From contig CALEXZ010000029.1 in assembly GCA_937926195.1 (NCBI GenBank), positions 1 through 64,000 of the forward strand: a stretch of DNA of 64,000 nucleotides, in the 5' to 3' direction. The position numbers and the translations under genes were made by a program. This stretch comes from an uncultured Actinomyces sp. Lineage in GTDB: Bacteria > Actinomycetota > Actinomycetes > Actinomycetales > Actinomycetaceae. This document shows, one piece after another, positions 9,374-17,667 of the stretch. The notes under the pieces are model-generated. The model was not told where the DNA came from. It saw nothing but the letters and a program-made list of their open reading frames with translations, and did no database searches. Position 1 is the first letter of the stretch; each line of letters starts with the position of its first letter.

Positions 9374-9552
9374 GCACGACATCGGGCGGCCCCGACGGCC
9401 TGGCCGACCGCCCGCCCCTGGAACCCGGCCGAGGCGAACCCATGCCCCAGTGACATGCTCGCCACAGGCTGCTCATAGACGCGCCTCCTTGACTCCGAGT
9501 CGACACGCCCGGGGCACACGCCGCCGGGAGGCTCTACCGTCAGGACCCCTCC

Positions 9553-10260
9553 ATGAGCACCACCGCTCTTGCCTTCATCGCCGCCGACCTTGTCTCCATC
9601 GCCGTCCTCGTGCTCGGCCTCTACGTCCCGCGCCACACGCGCAAGGACCTCATGGCCGCCTACATCGGGGTCAACATCGGCGTGCTCGCCGTCACCGCCC
9701 TGCTGTCGACCAGCTCGGTGGGTGCGGGCCTGGGACTGGGTCTCTTCGGCGTCCTGTCCATCATCCGCCTGCGTTCGACCGAGCTGAGCCAGCACGAGGT
9801 CGCCTACTTCTTCGCCTCCCTCGCCCTCGGTCTGCTCGGCGGCATCCAGACCGCTCCACTGGCGCTCACCGGGGCGCTCATGGGGCTCGTCGTCCTGTCC
9901 CTGGCGCTCGCCGACGCTCCGGCGGTCATGCGCCGCAACCGCCACCAGGTGGTCCTGCTCGACCACGCCATCGCCGACGAGCCCGCTCTCATCGCCCACC
10001 TGGAGATGCTGCTGGGCGCACGGGTGCGCTCTGTCGAGGTCCAGCAGCTCGACCTCGTTGACGACACCACGCTCGTCGACGTCCGCTACGTGCTCAACCG
10101 CTCCTCCTCCGACGCCGCGAGCACCTCCTCCGGGGCCGGGTCCGCGCAGGAGTCCCTGCCTCGGGCTGTCACCCCCCTCGCCCCCCTGCCGGTCTCCTTC
10201 AGCGCCTCCGAGGGGCGGCACGCCGCCCGCCGTCGCGAGCCCGTGGCCGCCGGCCGCTGA
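9553..10260 (+). CDS. DUF4956 membrane protein
   Basis: A 235-residue protein with three or four N-terminal membrane helices (residues about 5-120) and a cytosolic C-terminal domain, the layout of DUF4956. The conserved segment GVLSIIRLRSTELSQHEVAYFFASL is clear. Members occur beside VTC-domain polyphosphate polymerases and CotH-like kinases. The last 45 residues are Ser/Ala-rich and low in complexity. It is followed 47 bases later by a VTC-domain gene and then by a Cthe_2159-like lipoprotein, as in other genomes. Function unknown; a membrane partner of the polymerase is the usual guess. Confidence 0.8.
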   Translation: MSTTALAFIAADLVSIAVLVLGLYVPRHTRKDLMAAYIGVNIGVLAVTALLSTSSVGAGLGLGLFGVLSIIRLRSTELSQHEVAYFFASLALGLLGGIQTAPLALTGALMGLVVLSLALADAPAVMRRNRHQVVLLDHAIADEPALIAHLEMLLGARVRSVEVQQLDLVDDTTLVDVRYVLNRSSSDAASTSSGAGSAQESLPRAVTPLAPLPVSFSASEGRHAARRREPVAAGR

Positions 10261-10307
10261 GCGGCACCCCGCCGTCACACAACCCGAGCACGCCCACGGG
10301 AGCCGTC

Positions 10308-11126
10308 ATGAACGCCACCCCCCTGAACCCCGGCCACCTGGAGACGATCAGCCTCGACGAGCTCAACGCCGTCGCCGGGCTCCTCACCCGCGTGGACCGC
10401 AAGTACCTCGTGCCGACGACGACGGCACAGGCGCTCCTCGACGGGCTCGACGGCCAGGCGCGAGTCCTGTCGGTCGCGGGCGCCACCGCCTCGCGCTACG
10501 CCTCCGTCTACTTCGACACCCCGACGCTCGACTCCTACCTGCTCGCCGCCCGCAGACGCCGCCGCCGCTTCAAGGTCCGCACCCGCATCTACCTCGACTC
10601 GGGCCTGTGCTTCCTGGAGGTCAAGACGCGCGGACCGCGGGGCGCCACCGTCAAGAGCCGCCTGCCCTACGACGTCGATGCCGCCGAGGTCCTCACCCGC
10701 CAGGGGCGCGACTTCGTCGCCGAGCAGCTGGCCTCCGCGCAGGTGACGACGGCGGCCGCCCGGCTCGCCGAGACCCTCGTCCCCGTCATGGGCACGACCT
10801 ACGCACGCACCACCCTGCACCTTCCGGCGGCCGGCTCCCGACTCACCCTCGACACGTCCCTCGCCTGGCAGGACCTCACCGGCCGGGTCCTGGGCGATGT
10901 GCCCGCAGGAGAGCTTGCCGTCGTCGAGACCAAGAACCCCTCCGGTCCCGGGCCGGCGGACCGGTTCCTGTGGGCGCAGGGACACCGCCCCACGAAGGTC
11001 TCCAAGTACGCCACCGGCCTGGCGATGATCCGCCCCGAGCTGCCCGCCAACACGTGGCACCGGGTCATGCACCACGACCTCCGGGCCGCGCGGCGGACGG
11101 CCCGGCAGCGCGCCCGGGCGGCCTGA
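10308..11126 (+). CDS. VTC-domain polyphosphate polymerase-like protein
   Basis: A 272-residue protein of the VTC domain family, a tunnel-fold (CYTH-like) catalytic domain that makes polyphosphate from ATP in yeast Vtc4. The basic and acidic tunnel residues are visible: RVDRKYLVP near residues 28-36, the long basic run RRRRRRFKVRTRIYL (around 82-96), LEVKTRG, and VVETKNPS near the C-terminus. It has no SPX domain or membrane segment. It sits between a DUF4956 membrane protein and a carbohydrate-binding-type lipoprotein. Bacterial members are little studied, so polymerase activity is a family inference. Confidence 0.85.
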   Translation: MNATPLNPGHLETISLDELNAVAGLLTRVDRKYLVPTTTAQALLDGLDGQARVLSVAGATASRYASVYFDTPTLDSYLLAARRRRRRFKVRTRIYLDSGLCFLEVKTRGPRGATVKSRLPYDVDAAEVLTRQGRDFVAEQLASAQVTTAAARLAETLVPVMGTTYARTTLHLPAAGSRLTLDTSLAWQDLTGRVLGDVPAGELAVVETKNPSGPGPADRFLWAQGHRPTKVSKYATGLAMIRPELPANTWHRVMHHDLRAARRTARQRARAA

Positions 11127-11255
11127 GCCTGCCCGGAACGCCCCACCACACGCTCATGCCCCACGAACAAGGTCCTCACAGCGTGCACATGGGACCGCTG
11201 CCTTGACTGGGAGCCAACACCAACGCGGACCAACCCGCACCGAAGGAGCCACGAC

Positions 11256-12971
11256 ATGACACCCACACTGACCCACAGCACCGGCCAACGCGCTCGCCGC
11301 GCCACCCGCCGCCGGGCCACCGGAGCCATCGCCGCCCTGGCCTCCATCGCCCTCGTCGCAGCCTGCGGCAGCGGCGCCATGGCCGGAACAACCGGCTCGA
11401 ACGCGCAGACGATCACGGGAACCTCCACCAGCGGCACGGCCAGCTCGGGCACGGCCTGGACCACCATCTCCACCGCGACGCGTGACGCCAACGCGGGGGC
11501 CGACGCCGAGGCCGTCCTCACCGCCAACGCGGACACCTCCGCGGCCGTCGCCGCCGCAAGCAGCTACGAGAAGGGCACCTACAACAGCTCCTCCGCCACG
11601 ACGATCACGCTCAACGGCAGCTCGGTGAACGTCGAGGGCGACGCCTCCTCACTCGTGACGGTCGACGGCACGACGGTAACGATCACGGGCTCGGGCACCT
11701 TCGTCCTCACCGGAACGCTCAGCGACGGCGAGGTCCTCGTCAACGCGGCGGACGCCGACGTCGTCCTCGTGCTCGACGACGCCTCCGTCACCAACGCGGA
11801 CGGCCCGGCCGTCAACATCCAGGACGCGGGCAGCGCCGTCGTCGTCCTCGCCGAGGGCAGCACAAACACGCTCACGGACGGGGCGACCTACGCCGACACC
11901 AGCGCCGACGCCCCCACGGCCGCCCTCTACTCCTCCGACACGCTCACCCTCACCGGAACCGGGTCGCTCACCGTCACCGGACAGGCGAACGACGCCATCT
12001 CCTCGAAGAACGGCCTGGCGCTCACCGGCAGCCCCACGATGACCGTCACCGCCGCCGACGACGGCCTGCGCGGCAAGGACTGGCTGCTCGTCAACGGCGG
12101 GACGCTCACCGTCACGGCCGGCGGTGACGGCCTGAAGTCCAGTGAGGACAACGACGAGACCAAGGGCTTCGGGGCCCTGGGCGCCGCGCGTGTGAGCATC
12201 ACCGCCGGCGACGACGGCATCGCCGCCACGACCGACGTCGTCGTCGACGGCACGACGCTCGACATCTCGGCCGGAGGCGGTCAGGCACAGGCGGTCGGGG
12301 AGGACTCCCAGGAGTCCCCCAAGGGAGTGAACGCAGGCGTCACCTACGTGCAGTCCTCCGGGACCGTCACCGTCGACGCCGCCGACGAGGGTGTGCAGGG
12401 CGCCTTCGTCACCGTCACCGGCGGCACGCTGTCCATCACCCCCGGTGACGACGGCATCAACGCCTCCAACGGCGACTACACGATCGAGGGCTACGAGAAC
12501 GCCGACTCCGAGTCCGACGACGGCTCCGTGCTCACGGTCTCCGGCGGCACCGTGCAGATCGACTTCGCCGCCTCCGACGGCGTCGACTCCAACGGCTCCG
12601 CCTACGTCACGGGCGGTCAGGTGCTCGTCGTCGGCGCCGCGGGCGCCATGGACGGCTCGGTCGACGCGAACGGGGACTCCCAGCTCGTGGGCGTGTCCGG
12701 TTCGCTCAGCGTCGCGGCGGGCGACACGATCACGCTCACGGGCACTGACGGCACGAGCTGGTCGGTGACCTCGGTGGTCTCGGACAGCTCCCTCACGGTG
12801 CTGGGCCTCACCGACGGGGTGTCGTACACGGTGACGACGTCCTCGGGCGGCTCCTTCACCGCGACGGCCTCTGCCCTCGGCGCAGGCACGGGCGGCGCGA
12901 TGGGCGGCCGGCCCGGGGGCGCTCCCGGCGACCAGGGCGGCACCCCCGGGGGCGGCCAGCCTCCGCAGTGA
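11256..12971 (+). CDS. Cthe_2159-like (carbohydrate-binding domain) lipoprotein
   Basis: A 571-residue exported protein. A twin-arginine-rich, positively charged N-terminus leads to a hydrophobic stretch and lipobox VAAC. The body is a right-handed beta-helix-like repeat in which ADDGLRGKDWLLVNGGTLTVTA, AGDDGIAATTDVVVDGTTLDI and GDDGINASNGDYTIEG recur, each pairing a GDDG/ADDG turn with beta strands. This is the pattern of Cthe_2159 and its relatives, which bind acidic polysaccharide and calcium. The last 30 residues are Gly/Pro-rich. Start ATG 11256 follows GAAGGAG. It ends the DUF4956-VTC group; a CotH kinase gene that often completes this set is not here. Confidence 0.8.
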   Translation: MTPTLTHSTGQRARRATRRRATGAIAALASIALVAACGSGAMAGTTGSNAQTITGTSTSGTASSGTAWTTISTATRDANAGADAEAVLTANADTSAAVAAASSYEKGTYNSSSATTITLNGSSVNVEGDASSLVTVDGTTVTITGSGTFVLTGTLSDGEVLVNAADADVVLVLDDASVTNADGPAVNIQDAGSAVVVLAEGSTNTLTDGATYADTSADAPTAALYSSDTLTLTGTGSLTVTGQANDAISSKNGLALTGSPTMTVTAADDGLRGKDWLLVNGGTLTVTAGGDGLKSSEDNDETKGFGALGAARVSITAGDDGIAATTDVVVDGTTLDISAGGGQAQAVGEDSQESPKGVNAGVTYVQSSGTVTVDAADEGVQGAFVTVTGGTLSITPGDDGINASNGDYTIEGYENADSESDDGSVLTVSGGTVQIDFAASDGVDSNGSAYVTGGQVLVVGAAGAMDGSVDANGDSQLVGVSGSLSVAAGDTITLTGTDGTSWSVTSVVSDSSLTVLGLTDGVSYTVTTSSGGSFTATASALGAGTGGAMGGRPGGAPGDQGGTPGGGQPPQ

Positions 12972-13065
12972 CGCAGCCCCTCGTTGAGGACCGGCCCCTC
13001 ACTCGCCGAGCCCTGGGCTCTCACGCCGAGCACTGACCACCCGCGTCAGACGCAGGCACGAGATC

Positions 13066-14943
13066 TCAGGGCTCGACGTGCACCCAGGCCGTGGCGTCCG
13101 CGGGCAGGACCCGCACGCGCCGCCCGTCGTCGTCCACGCGCTCCACAACCGGCACGGAGGAGACGAGCACCCGGCCCGGCGGCAGCTCGACCGGCGCCCC
13201 GAAGGCCGTCCACGACTGCACCTGGCCGCGGGCGAAGGCGAGCACGCCCTCCTCACGCCGGACCCACGTGAGCTCGTCGCCGACACCGCTGGCCACCAGC
13301 TCCCTACGGGCTGCGAGCCCCCGACGGTAGACGGCCAGGAAGGAGCCGCTGTCGAGCTCCTGCTCCTCCACCGACAGCCAGCCCCACCACTGAGGCTGCG
13401 GCAGGTGCGGCTCGGCCCCGCCGTCGGAGCCGAAGCCGAAGGAGGAGCCGGAGCTCGTCCACGGCAGCGGCACACGGCATCCGTCCCGCCCCTTCTCGAC
13501 AGCGCGCTTGCGCCTGGCGATCGGGTCCTGCAACCGCTCGTCCGGGATGTCGGGGACCTCCCACAGGCCGAGCTCGTCGCCCTGCCACACGTACATCGAG
13601 CCGGGCAGCGCCATGACGGCGAGCGCACCTGCGGCGGCCCGGCGGCGGCCCGCGGCGGCGTCGTAGTGGAAGCGGGCGTCGTCGCCGTCAGCAGCCAGCC
13701 AGCGGCGTGCCAGGCTCAGGGACCGCTCGTAGGGCCCGTCCGGGCAGTCCGCGTCTCGGTCGGCGCCGTCGGCCGTCTCCTCGGCGGGCACCGGGGCCTC
13801 AAGGTCGAAGGCGTAGCGGCTGGCGACACGCACGACGTCGTGGCAGCCCAGGACCCAGGTGGTGGAGCCGCTGCGCTCGAGGTCCGCGAGCCCCGCGCTG
13901 ATCGCCCACTCGTAGGAGGCGGAGGTGAAGTCGGCGTCCTGCATCTGGAAGTTGAAGGCCTGGCCGACGCTGCGCGCGTAGGCGGCACGGCGCTCGGGGG
14001 CGACACCGGCCTCGGCGACGGCGAAGCGGGGCGGGTCGTAGGACTCCAGGACCGGACGCCACTCGGCGTAGATGGCGTGGACCTCGTCGCGGTCGAGCAG
14101 CGGGTGGGAGCCGTCGTCGAGCGGCGGCCAGGGCAGCTCGGACCAGGGCCGGTCGAGCTGGCTGAGGTCCTTCGCCATGCCTGAGGCGACGTCGATGCGG
14201 AAGCCGTCGACGCCGTGATCGCACCAGAAGCGCAGGGTGCGCAGCAGGTCCTCGTGGACCTCGGGGTCCTCCCAGCTGAGGTCCGGCTGCTCGGGCGCGA
14301 AGATGTGCATGTACCACTGGTAGGGGCGGCCGGTGCCCGGGCCGGTGAGGGCGCGGCCGTCGGCGTCGACGTCGTCGATGCGCTCCCAGATGGAGCCGCC
14401 GAAGAGGGACAGCCAGTCGCTCGGGGGCAGCTCGCCGTCGGCGCCGCGTCCTTCCAGGATGACGTAGTGGCGGCGCTCGGGGGCGTCCGGGCCGCCGGCG
14501 AGGGCGGCACGGAACCAGGCGTGGCGGTCGGAGGTGTGGTTGGGGACGATGTCGACGAGGATGCGGATGCCGGCGCTGTGCAGCGCGGCGACCATCTCGT
14601 CGAAGTCGGCCATCGTGCCGATCTCGGGGGCGACGTCGCGGTGGTCGTCGACGTCGTAGCCGCCGTCGGCGAGGGCCGAGGGGTAGAAGGGTGAGAGCCA
14701 CACGGCGTCGACGCCCAGGGCGCTGAGGTAGGGCACGCGGCTCGTGATGCCCTTGAGGTCGCCGATGCCGTTGCCGTCGAGGTCCGCGAAGGAGCGCGGG
14801 TAGATCTGGTAGATGACGGCGTCGTGCCACCACTGGCGGGCGGGGGACGCCGGGGTGAGAGGCACCTGGGCCGGTGCGGTCTCTGAGGGGTCGGCCTGGG
14901 AAGGGCTCGGCAGGGTCTGCGGGAGAAGGGGGGACTCGGTCAC
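13066..14943 (-). CDS. GH13 alpha-glucosidase / oligo-1,6-glucosidase
   Basis: A 625-residue cytosolic glycoside hydrolase. After a 36-residue Pro/Ser-rich leader it shows the GH13 barrel: WWHDAVIYQIYPRSFAD, DIVPNHTS (region I), GFRIDVASG with the nucleophile Asp near 251, the acid/base Glu near 311 in AVAEAG, and the transition-state pair His-Asp near 368-369. QIYPRSF and the region pattern fit the GH13_23/30/31 oligo-glucosidase group acting on maltose, isomaltose or sucrose-type substrates. GTG start at 14943. A perfect 14-base LacI-type palindrome lies 23 bases upstream, so repression by a sugar-sensing regulator is likely. Confidence 0.92.
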   Translation of the reverse strand: MTESPLLPQTLPSPSQADPSETAPAQVPLTPASPARQWWHDAVIYQIYPRSFADLDGNGIGDLKGITSRVPYLSALGVDAVWLSPFYPSALADGGYDVDDHRDVAPEIGTMADFDEMVAALHSAGIRILVDIVPNHTSDRHAWFRAALAGGPDAPERRHYVILEGRGADGELPPSDWLSLFGGSIWERIDDVDADGRALTGPGTGRPYQWYMHIFAPEQPDLSWEDPEVHEDLLRTLRFWCDHGVDGFRIDVASGMAKDLSQLDRPWSELPWPPLDDGSHPLLDRDEVHAIYAEWRPVLESYDPPRFAVAEAGVAPERRAAYARSVGQAFNFQMQDADFTSASYEWAISAGLADLERSGSTTWVLGCHDVVRVASRYAFDLEAPVPAEETADGADRDADCPDGPYERSLSLARRWLAADGDDARFHYDAAAGRRRAAAGALAVMALPGSMYVWQGDELGLWEVPDIPDERLQDPIARRKRAVEKGRDGCRVPLPWTSSGSSFGFGSDGGAEPHLPQPQWWGWLSVEEQELDSGSFLAVYRRGLAARRELVASGVGDELTWVRREEGVLAFARGQVQSWTAFGAPVELPPGRVLVSSVPVVERVDDDGRRVRVLPADATAWVHVEP

Positions 14944-14965
14944 CGCATCATCCTGCCAGGTTCTG

Positions 14966-14979
14966 GTGTAGCGCTACAC
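14966..14979. promoter_or_regulatory. LacI-family-type operator before GH13 gene
   Basis: A perfect palindrome GTGTAGCGCTACAC with the central CG of LacI/GalR-family operators, 23 bases upstream of the GTG of the leftward GH13 gene. The matching regulator is not in this window. Confidence 0.6.
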
Positions 14980-15035
14980 ATCGAGCGCGCACGGCGGACT
15001 CCTCTTGGTGGAGGAGACCTCACCACAGGTCATAG

Positions 15036-15053
15036 TGTACAGTATTCTGTACA
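15036..15053. promoter_or_regulatory. Palindromic operator of the toxin-antitoxin pair
   Basis: Inverted repeat TGTACAG-TATT-CTGTACA with perfect seven-base arms, 34 bases before the antitoxin GTG. It is placed where a Phd/YefM antitoxin would autoregulate. The half-site is itself palindromic (TGTACA). Confidence 0.65.
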
Positions 15054-15086
15054 ATGCGATGCGGTCGATCAAGGACAGGAGCACCC

Positions 15087-15344
15087 GTGAAGACGATGAC
15101 CTACACCGAGTCCCGCGCGCGCTACGCCGAGGTCCTCGACTCCGTCGTCGACGACTGCGAGGAGGTGGTCATCACTCGCGCCGGCCACGAGCCCGCCGTC
15201 ATCGTGTCCCTGGCGGAGTACCAGTCCCTCAAGGAGACCGACTACCTCCTGCGTAACCCCGTCAACGCCCGTCACCTGCTGGGCTCGATCGAACGGCTGG
15301 AAGCCGGGCACGGCACCGCGCACGGACTGATCGAGGACGACTGA
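15087..15344 (+). CDS. Phd/YefM-type antitoxin
   Basis: An 85-residue antitoxin. The GTG at 15087 has AGGAG five bases before it, better than the ATG at 15054 that overlaps the operator. The N-terminal Phd/YefM fold reads MTYTESRARYAEVLDSVVDDCEEVVITRAGHEPAVIVSLAEYQSLKET, with the helix that dimerises and binds DNA. The C-terminal third (ARHLLGSIERLEAGHG) is the part that wraps the toxin. It ends one base before the toxin GTG, so the pair is coupled. It neutralises the toxin and represses the operon. Confidence 0.9.
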   Translation: MKTMTYTESRARYAEVLDSVVDDCEEVVITRAGHEPAVIVSLAEYQSLKETDYLLRNPVNARHLLGSIERLEAGHGTAHGLIEDD

Positions 15345-15345
15345 C

Positions 15346-15606
15346 GTGCCGTTCACGTGGGACGACGACGCCTGGCAGGACTACCTGTGGTGGCAGGCGC
15401 ACGACCGCACCGTCCTCGAACGGATCAACCGCCTGCTGCGGGACATCCAACGTGGCGGCAACCAGGGCATCGGCAAACCGGAGCCTCTGCGCTTCCAGCT
15501 CTCCGGCTACTGGTCCCGCCGCATCACCGACGAGCACCGACTCGTCTACCGCATCAACGAGAACGGCACGATCCTCATCGCCTCCTGCCGCCACCACTAT
15601 GAGTGA
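15346..15606 (+). CDS. YoeB/Txe-type mRNA interferase toxin
   Basis: An 86-residue toxin of the RelE superfamily, Txe/YoeB branch, which cleaves mRNA on the ribosome. Visible features are FTWDDDAWQDYLWWQ at the start, KPEPLRFQLSGYWSRRITDEHRLVYRI in the core, and the terminal SCRHHYE, whose His and Tyr correspond to the catalytic end of YoeB. GTG start one base after the antitoxin stop. Length and all conserved parts are intact, so it should be active. Confidence 0.93.
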   Translation: MPFTWDDDAWQDYLWWQAHDRTVLERINRLLRDIQRGGNQGIGKPEPLRFQLSGYWSRRITDEHRLVYRINENGTILIASCRHHYE

Positions 15607-15624
15607 CGGCGCACCGAAGCTCCC

Positions 15625-17493
15625 TCAGTTCGTTTGGTCGTTAGGGAGGTGCCTGCCGATGTATCCGACGACGATCTTGCCGTAACCGGGAACGCCAGTC
15701 GCGTCGTGGAGGTAGAGCCGCGGCGAGACCATTCCCGACTTCGCGATAACGAAGTGCTTGTCCATGTAGATCCGCCCCTTGTCGTCACGCTCTGGGATGA
15801 CATCCGGAACGTTGAACATCCGCTCACGCCGGTATTTCCTTCGATTATCGACGGTCTCCGACTCCTTCGGCTTGTACCACCGTGACGACACGGTACGATA
15901 ACCCTCCGGCGGATGGTGTAGGTACTCACGAAGATTGACGACCTTAAGATCCTGACTCTGTCGAGCACAGGCATAGTCATTGAGTGCGTGAAGAATGTTC
16001 CACGTCCTCACAACCCAAGCGATCTCATTCTGATCATCGAGGTCGATTGCCTTCTCCCAGTTACAGGTGAACTCGATGTAGGGCATATGACAAGCGAGAA
16101 CCCCCTTCTCCGCCCAGTCCGCAAGCTCTAGCCAACCGTCGGGCGGTGAGGTCTCAATGTCATCGGATACACCAGCCCACGCCTCTTCACCTCTCCCAAC
16201 TTTCTGAAACTCCACGCGAAGCCTGTTGATCTCCGCCTGCTGCTTCCGCACAAGGGCAAATGCCCTGCCCTTCTCCTCCGTTGCCACCGCATAGTCGAGA
16301 GTCAGGTCGTCACGCTCTTGAGTTCGGTGATCCAAATCGGCAGTCAACTGTGCGACCAACGCATCCGAAGACACGACACGACGTTCAAGCAAACCCACAC
16401 GCTTATGCGCCTCAGACAACTCAGTACGCACGTCAACAAGCAAGCTCTTTTGTGCGGAGACAAGCCTCTCAAACTCCTCGAGCCTCTCTTTCACTTGCGG
16501 GTCGACATCGACCATCGGAGCGTGACTCGAAAGTCCCTCAACGGGCGGGACCGGAACAGGCTCAACGGTGGCGGTGGCCTCATAGACGATCTCGTCCAGA
16601 TGCCGCACCGCAAGCGCGAGGTACCGACGCACTCTCTGATCCTGCTGTCGGGCGTTGGTGAAGGCCCTTGACCGGCGTTCAAGAACCCTGCTCGCGCGTT
16701 CACGCAGAGCATCATCTGCAAGAGTCGCGGTCGTCAGGAACCGGTGACGTACTCCGTCCTCCGGATCGGAGAAGCGAGCACCTGGAACGAACGTGCGCAG
16801 GGAACCTTCCATGACAACATGCCGCTTGGACACCTGACTATTGAAGGAGCGGGTCGCCTCCGGGTCGAGCACGTAGGTGGCCGCCTGCCCCACAGTCTGT
16901 GTGGTGATGTTCTTAATGAACTCACCCCAAGAGTCCAACGGCAACGACTCGTCACTTCCAGCGACAAGTACAAGACTGTGATGATCATCCTCCTCCAGTT
17001 CCTTGAGAAGAGACGGAACTCCCTCAACATCGAGCACTTGGGGACCGCTGCAGAGACGGACACCGTTGTCATTACAGTCAAATCTCTTGAGGATGGTTCG
17101 CACGTACCGAGGGACGGCAGCGTTCTTCGGACGCAGTGGGTCCTTGGGTGACGGCGGCGCATCAAGCTCGACTGAGACGAGACAGCGGTCGTCCGTACTC
17201 GGGAGTCCAGCTACTGTCACCTGGCTGGTCCATGCGGCTTCGCCGCCGCGCTCTGTCTCTCTGCAGCGGAACGCGAAGATACGGTCTCCAGACCCCTCCG
17301 TGACGTCCGAGAGAACGAGCTCGAGCCTGTCGTTCGGTCGGAGACACGCTCCTGGTACAAGGCCATCGAGGCTGCCCGTACCCAGGAAACGACCGTGCTT
17401 GCGCTCCACCCAGTCGATCATGATGGCCTGCACACGTAAGATTGCGGCAGCAACCGGTGTTCCTACCGTAAATGTGCTGCGATAGGCGAGCAT
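15625..17493 (-). CDS. Uncharacterised coiled-coil protein, lower GC (possible defence or mobile cargo)
   Basis: A 622-residue protein of no family I can name. Residues 1-300 look globular and basic/acidic mixed. About 320-450 are heptad-like and Glu/Lys/Arg-rich (QVKERLEEFERLVSAQKSLL onward), a probable coiled coil. The last 170 residues form a compact domain with WVVRTWNILHALNDYA and, at the end, RLYLHDATG...IVVGYIGRHLPND, which looks like a conserved module. No signal peptide or membrane segment. The gene is visibly less GC-rich than its neighbours and lies convergent with a toxin-antitoxin pair, suggesting transfer. ATG 17493 follows GAAAGAG. Confidence 0.7.
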   Translation of the reverse strand: MLAYRSTFTVGTPVAAAILRVQAIMIDWVERKHGRFLGTGSLDGLVPGACLRPNDRLELVLSDVTEGSGDRIFAFRCRETERGGEAAWTSQVTVAGLPSTDDRCLVSVELDAPPSPKDPLRPKNAAVPRYVRTILKRFDCNDNGVRLCSGPQVLDVEGVPSLLKELEEDDHHSLVLVAGSDESLPLDSWGEFIKNITTQTVGQAATYVLDPEATRSFNSQVSKRHVVMEGSLRTFVPGARFSDPEDGVRHRFLTTATLADDALRERASRVLERRSRAFTNARQQDQRVRRYLALAVRHLDEIVYEATATVEPVPVPPVEGLSSHAPMVDVDPQVKERLEEFERLVSAQKSLLVDVRTELSEAHKRVGLLERRVVSSDALVAQLTADLDHRTQERDDLTLDYAVATEEKGRAFALVRKQQAEINRLRVEFQKVGRGEEAWAGVSDDIETSPPDGWLELADWAEKGVLACHMPYIEFTCNWEKAIDLDDQNEIAWVVRTWNILHALNDYACARQSQDLKVVNLREYLHHPPEGYRTVSSRWYKPKESETVDNRRKYRRERMFNVPDVIPERDDKGRIYMDKHFVIAKSGMVSPRLYLHDATGVPGYGKIVVGYIGRHLPNDQTN

Positions 17494-17667
17494 CGTTCTC
17501 TTTCCTGTCAGTTATGGACGAGCCTCCTTGGCTCGCTTCGTCAGGATACCTGGGAGATCCGACGCAAATCAGTGATCACTTCACCGAGCACCTCGGTTCA
17601 TGTCCAAGTGCACCACAGCACACGGCAGTTTCGAACATGGAGTGAGACCGGCGTAGGTGCCCCGCCC

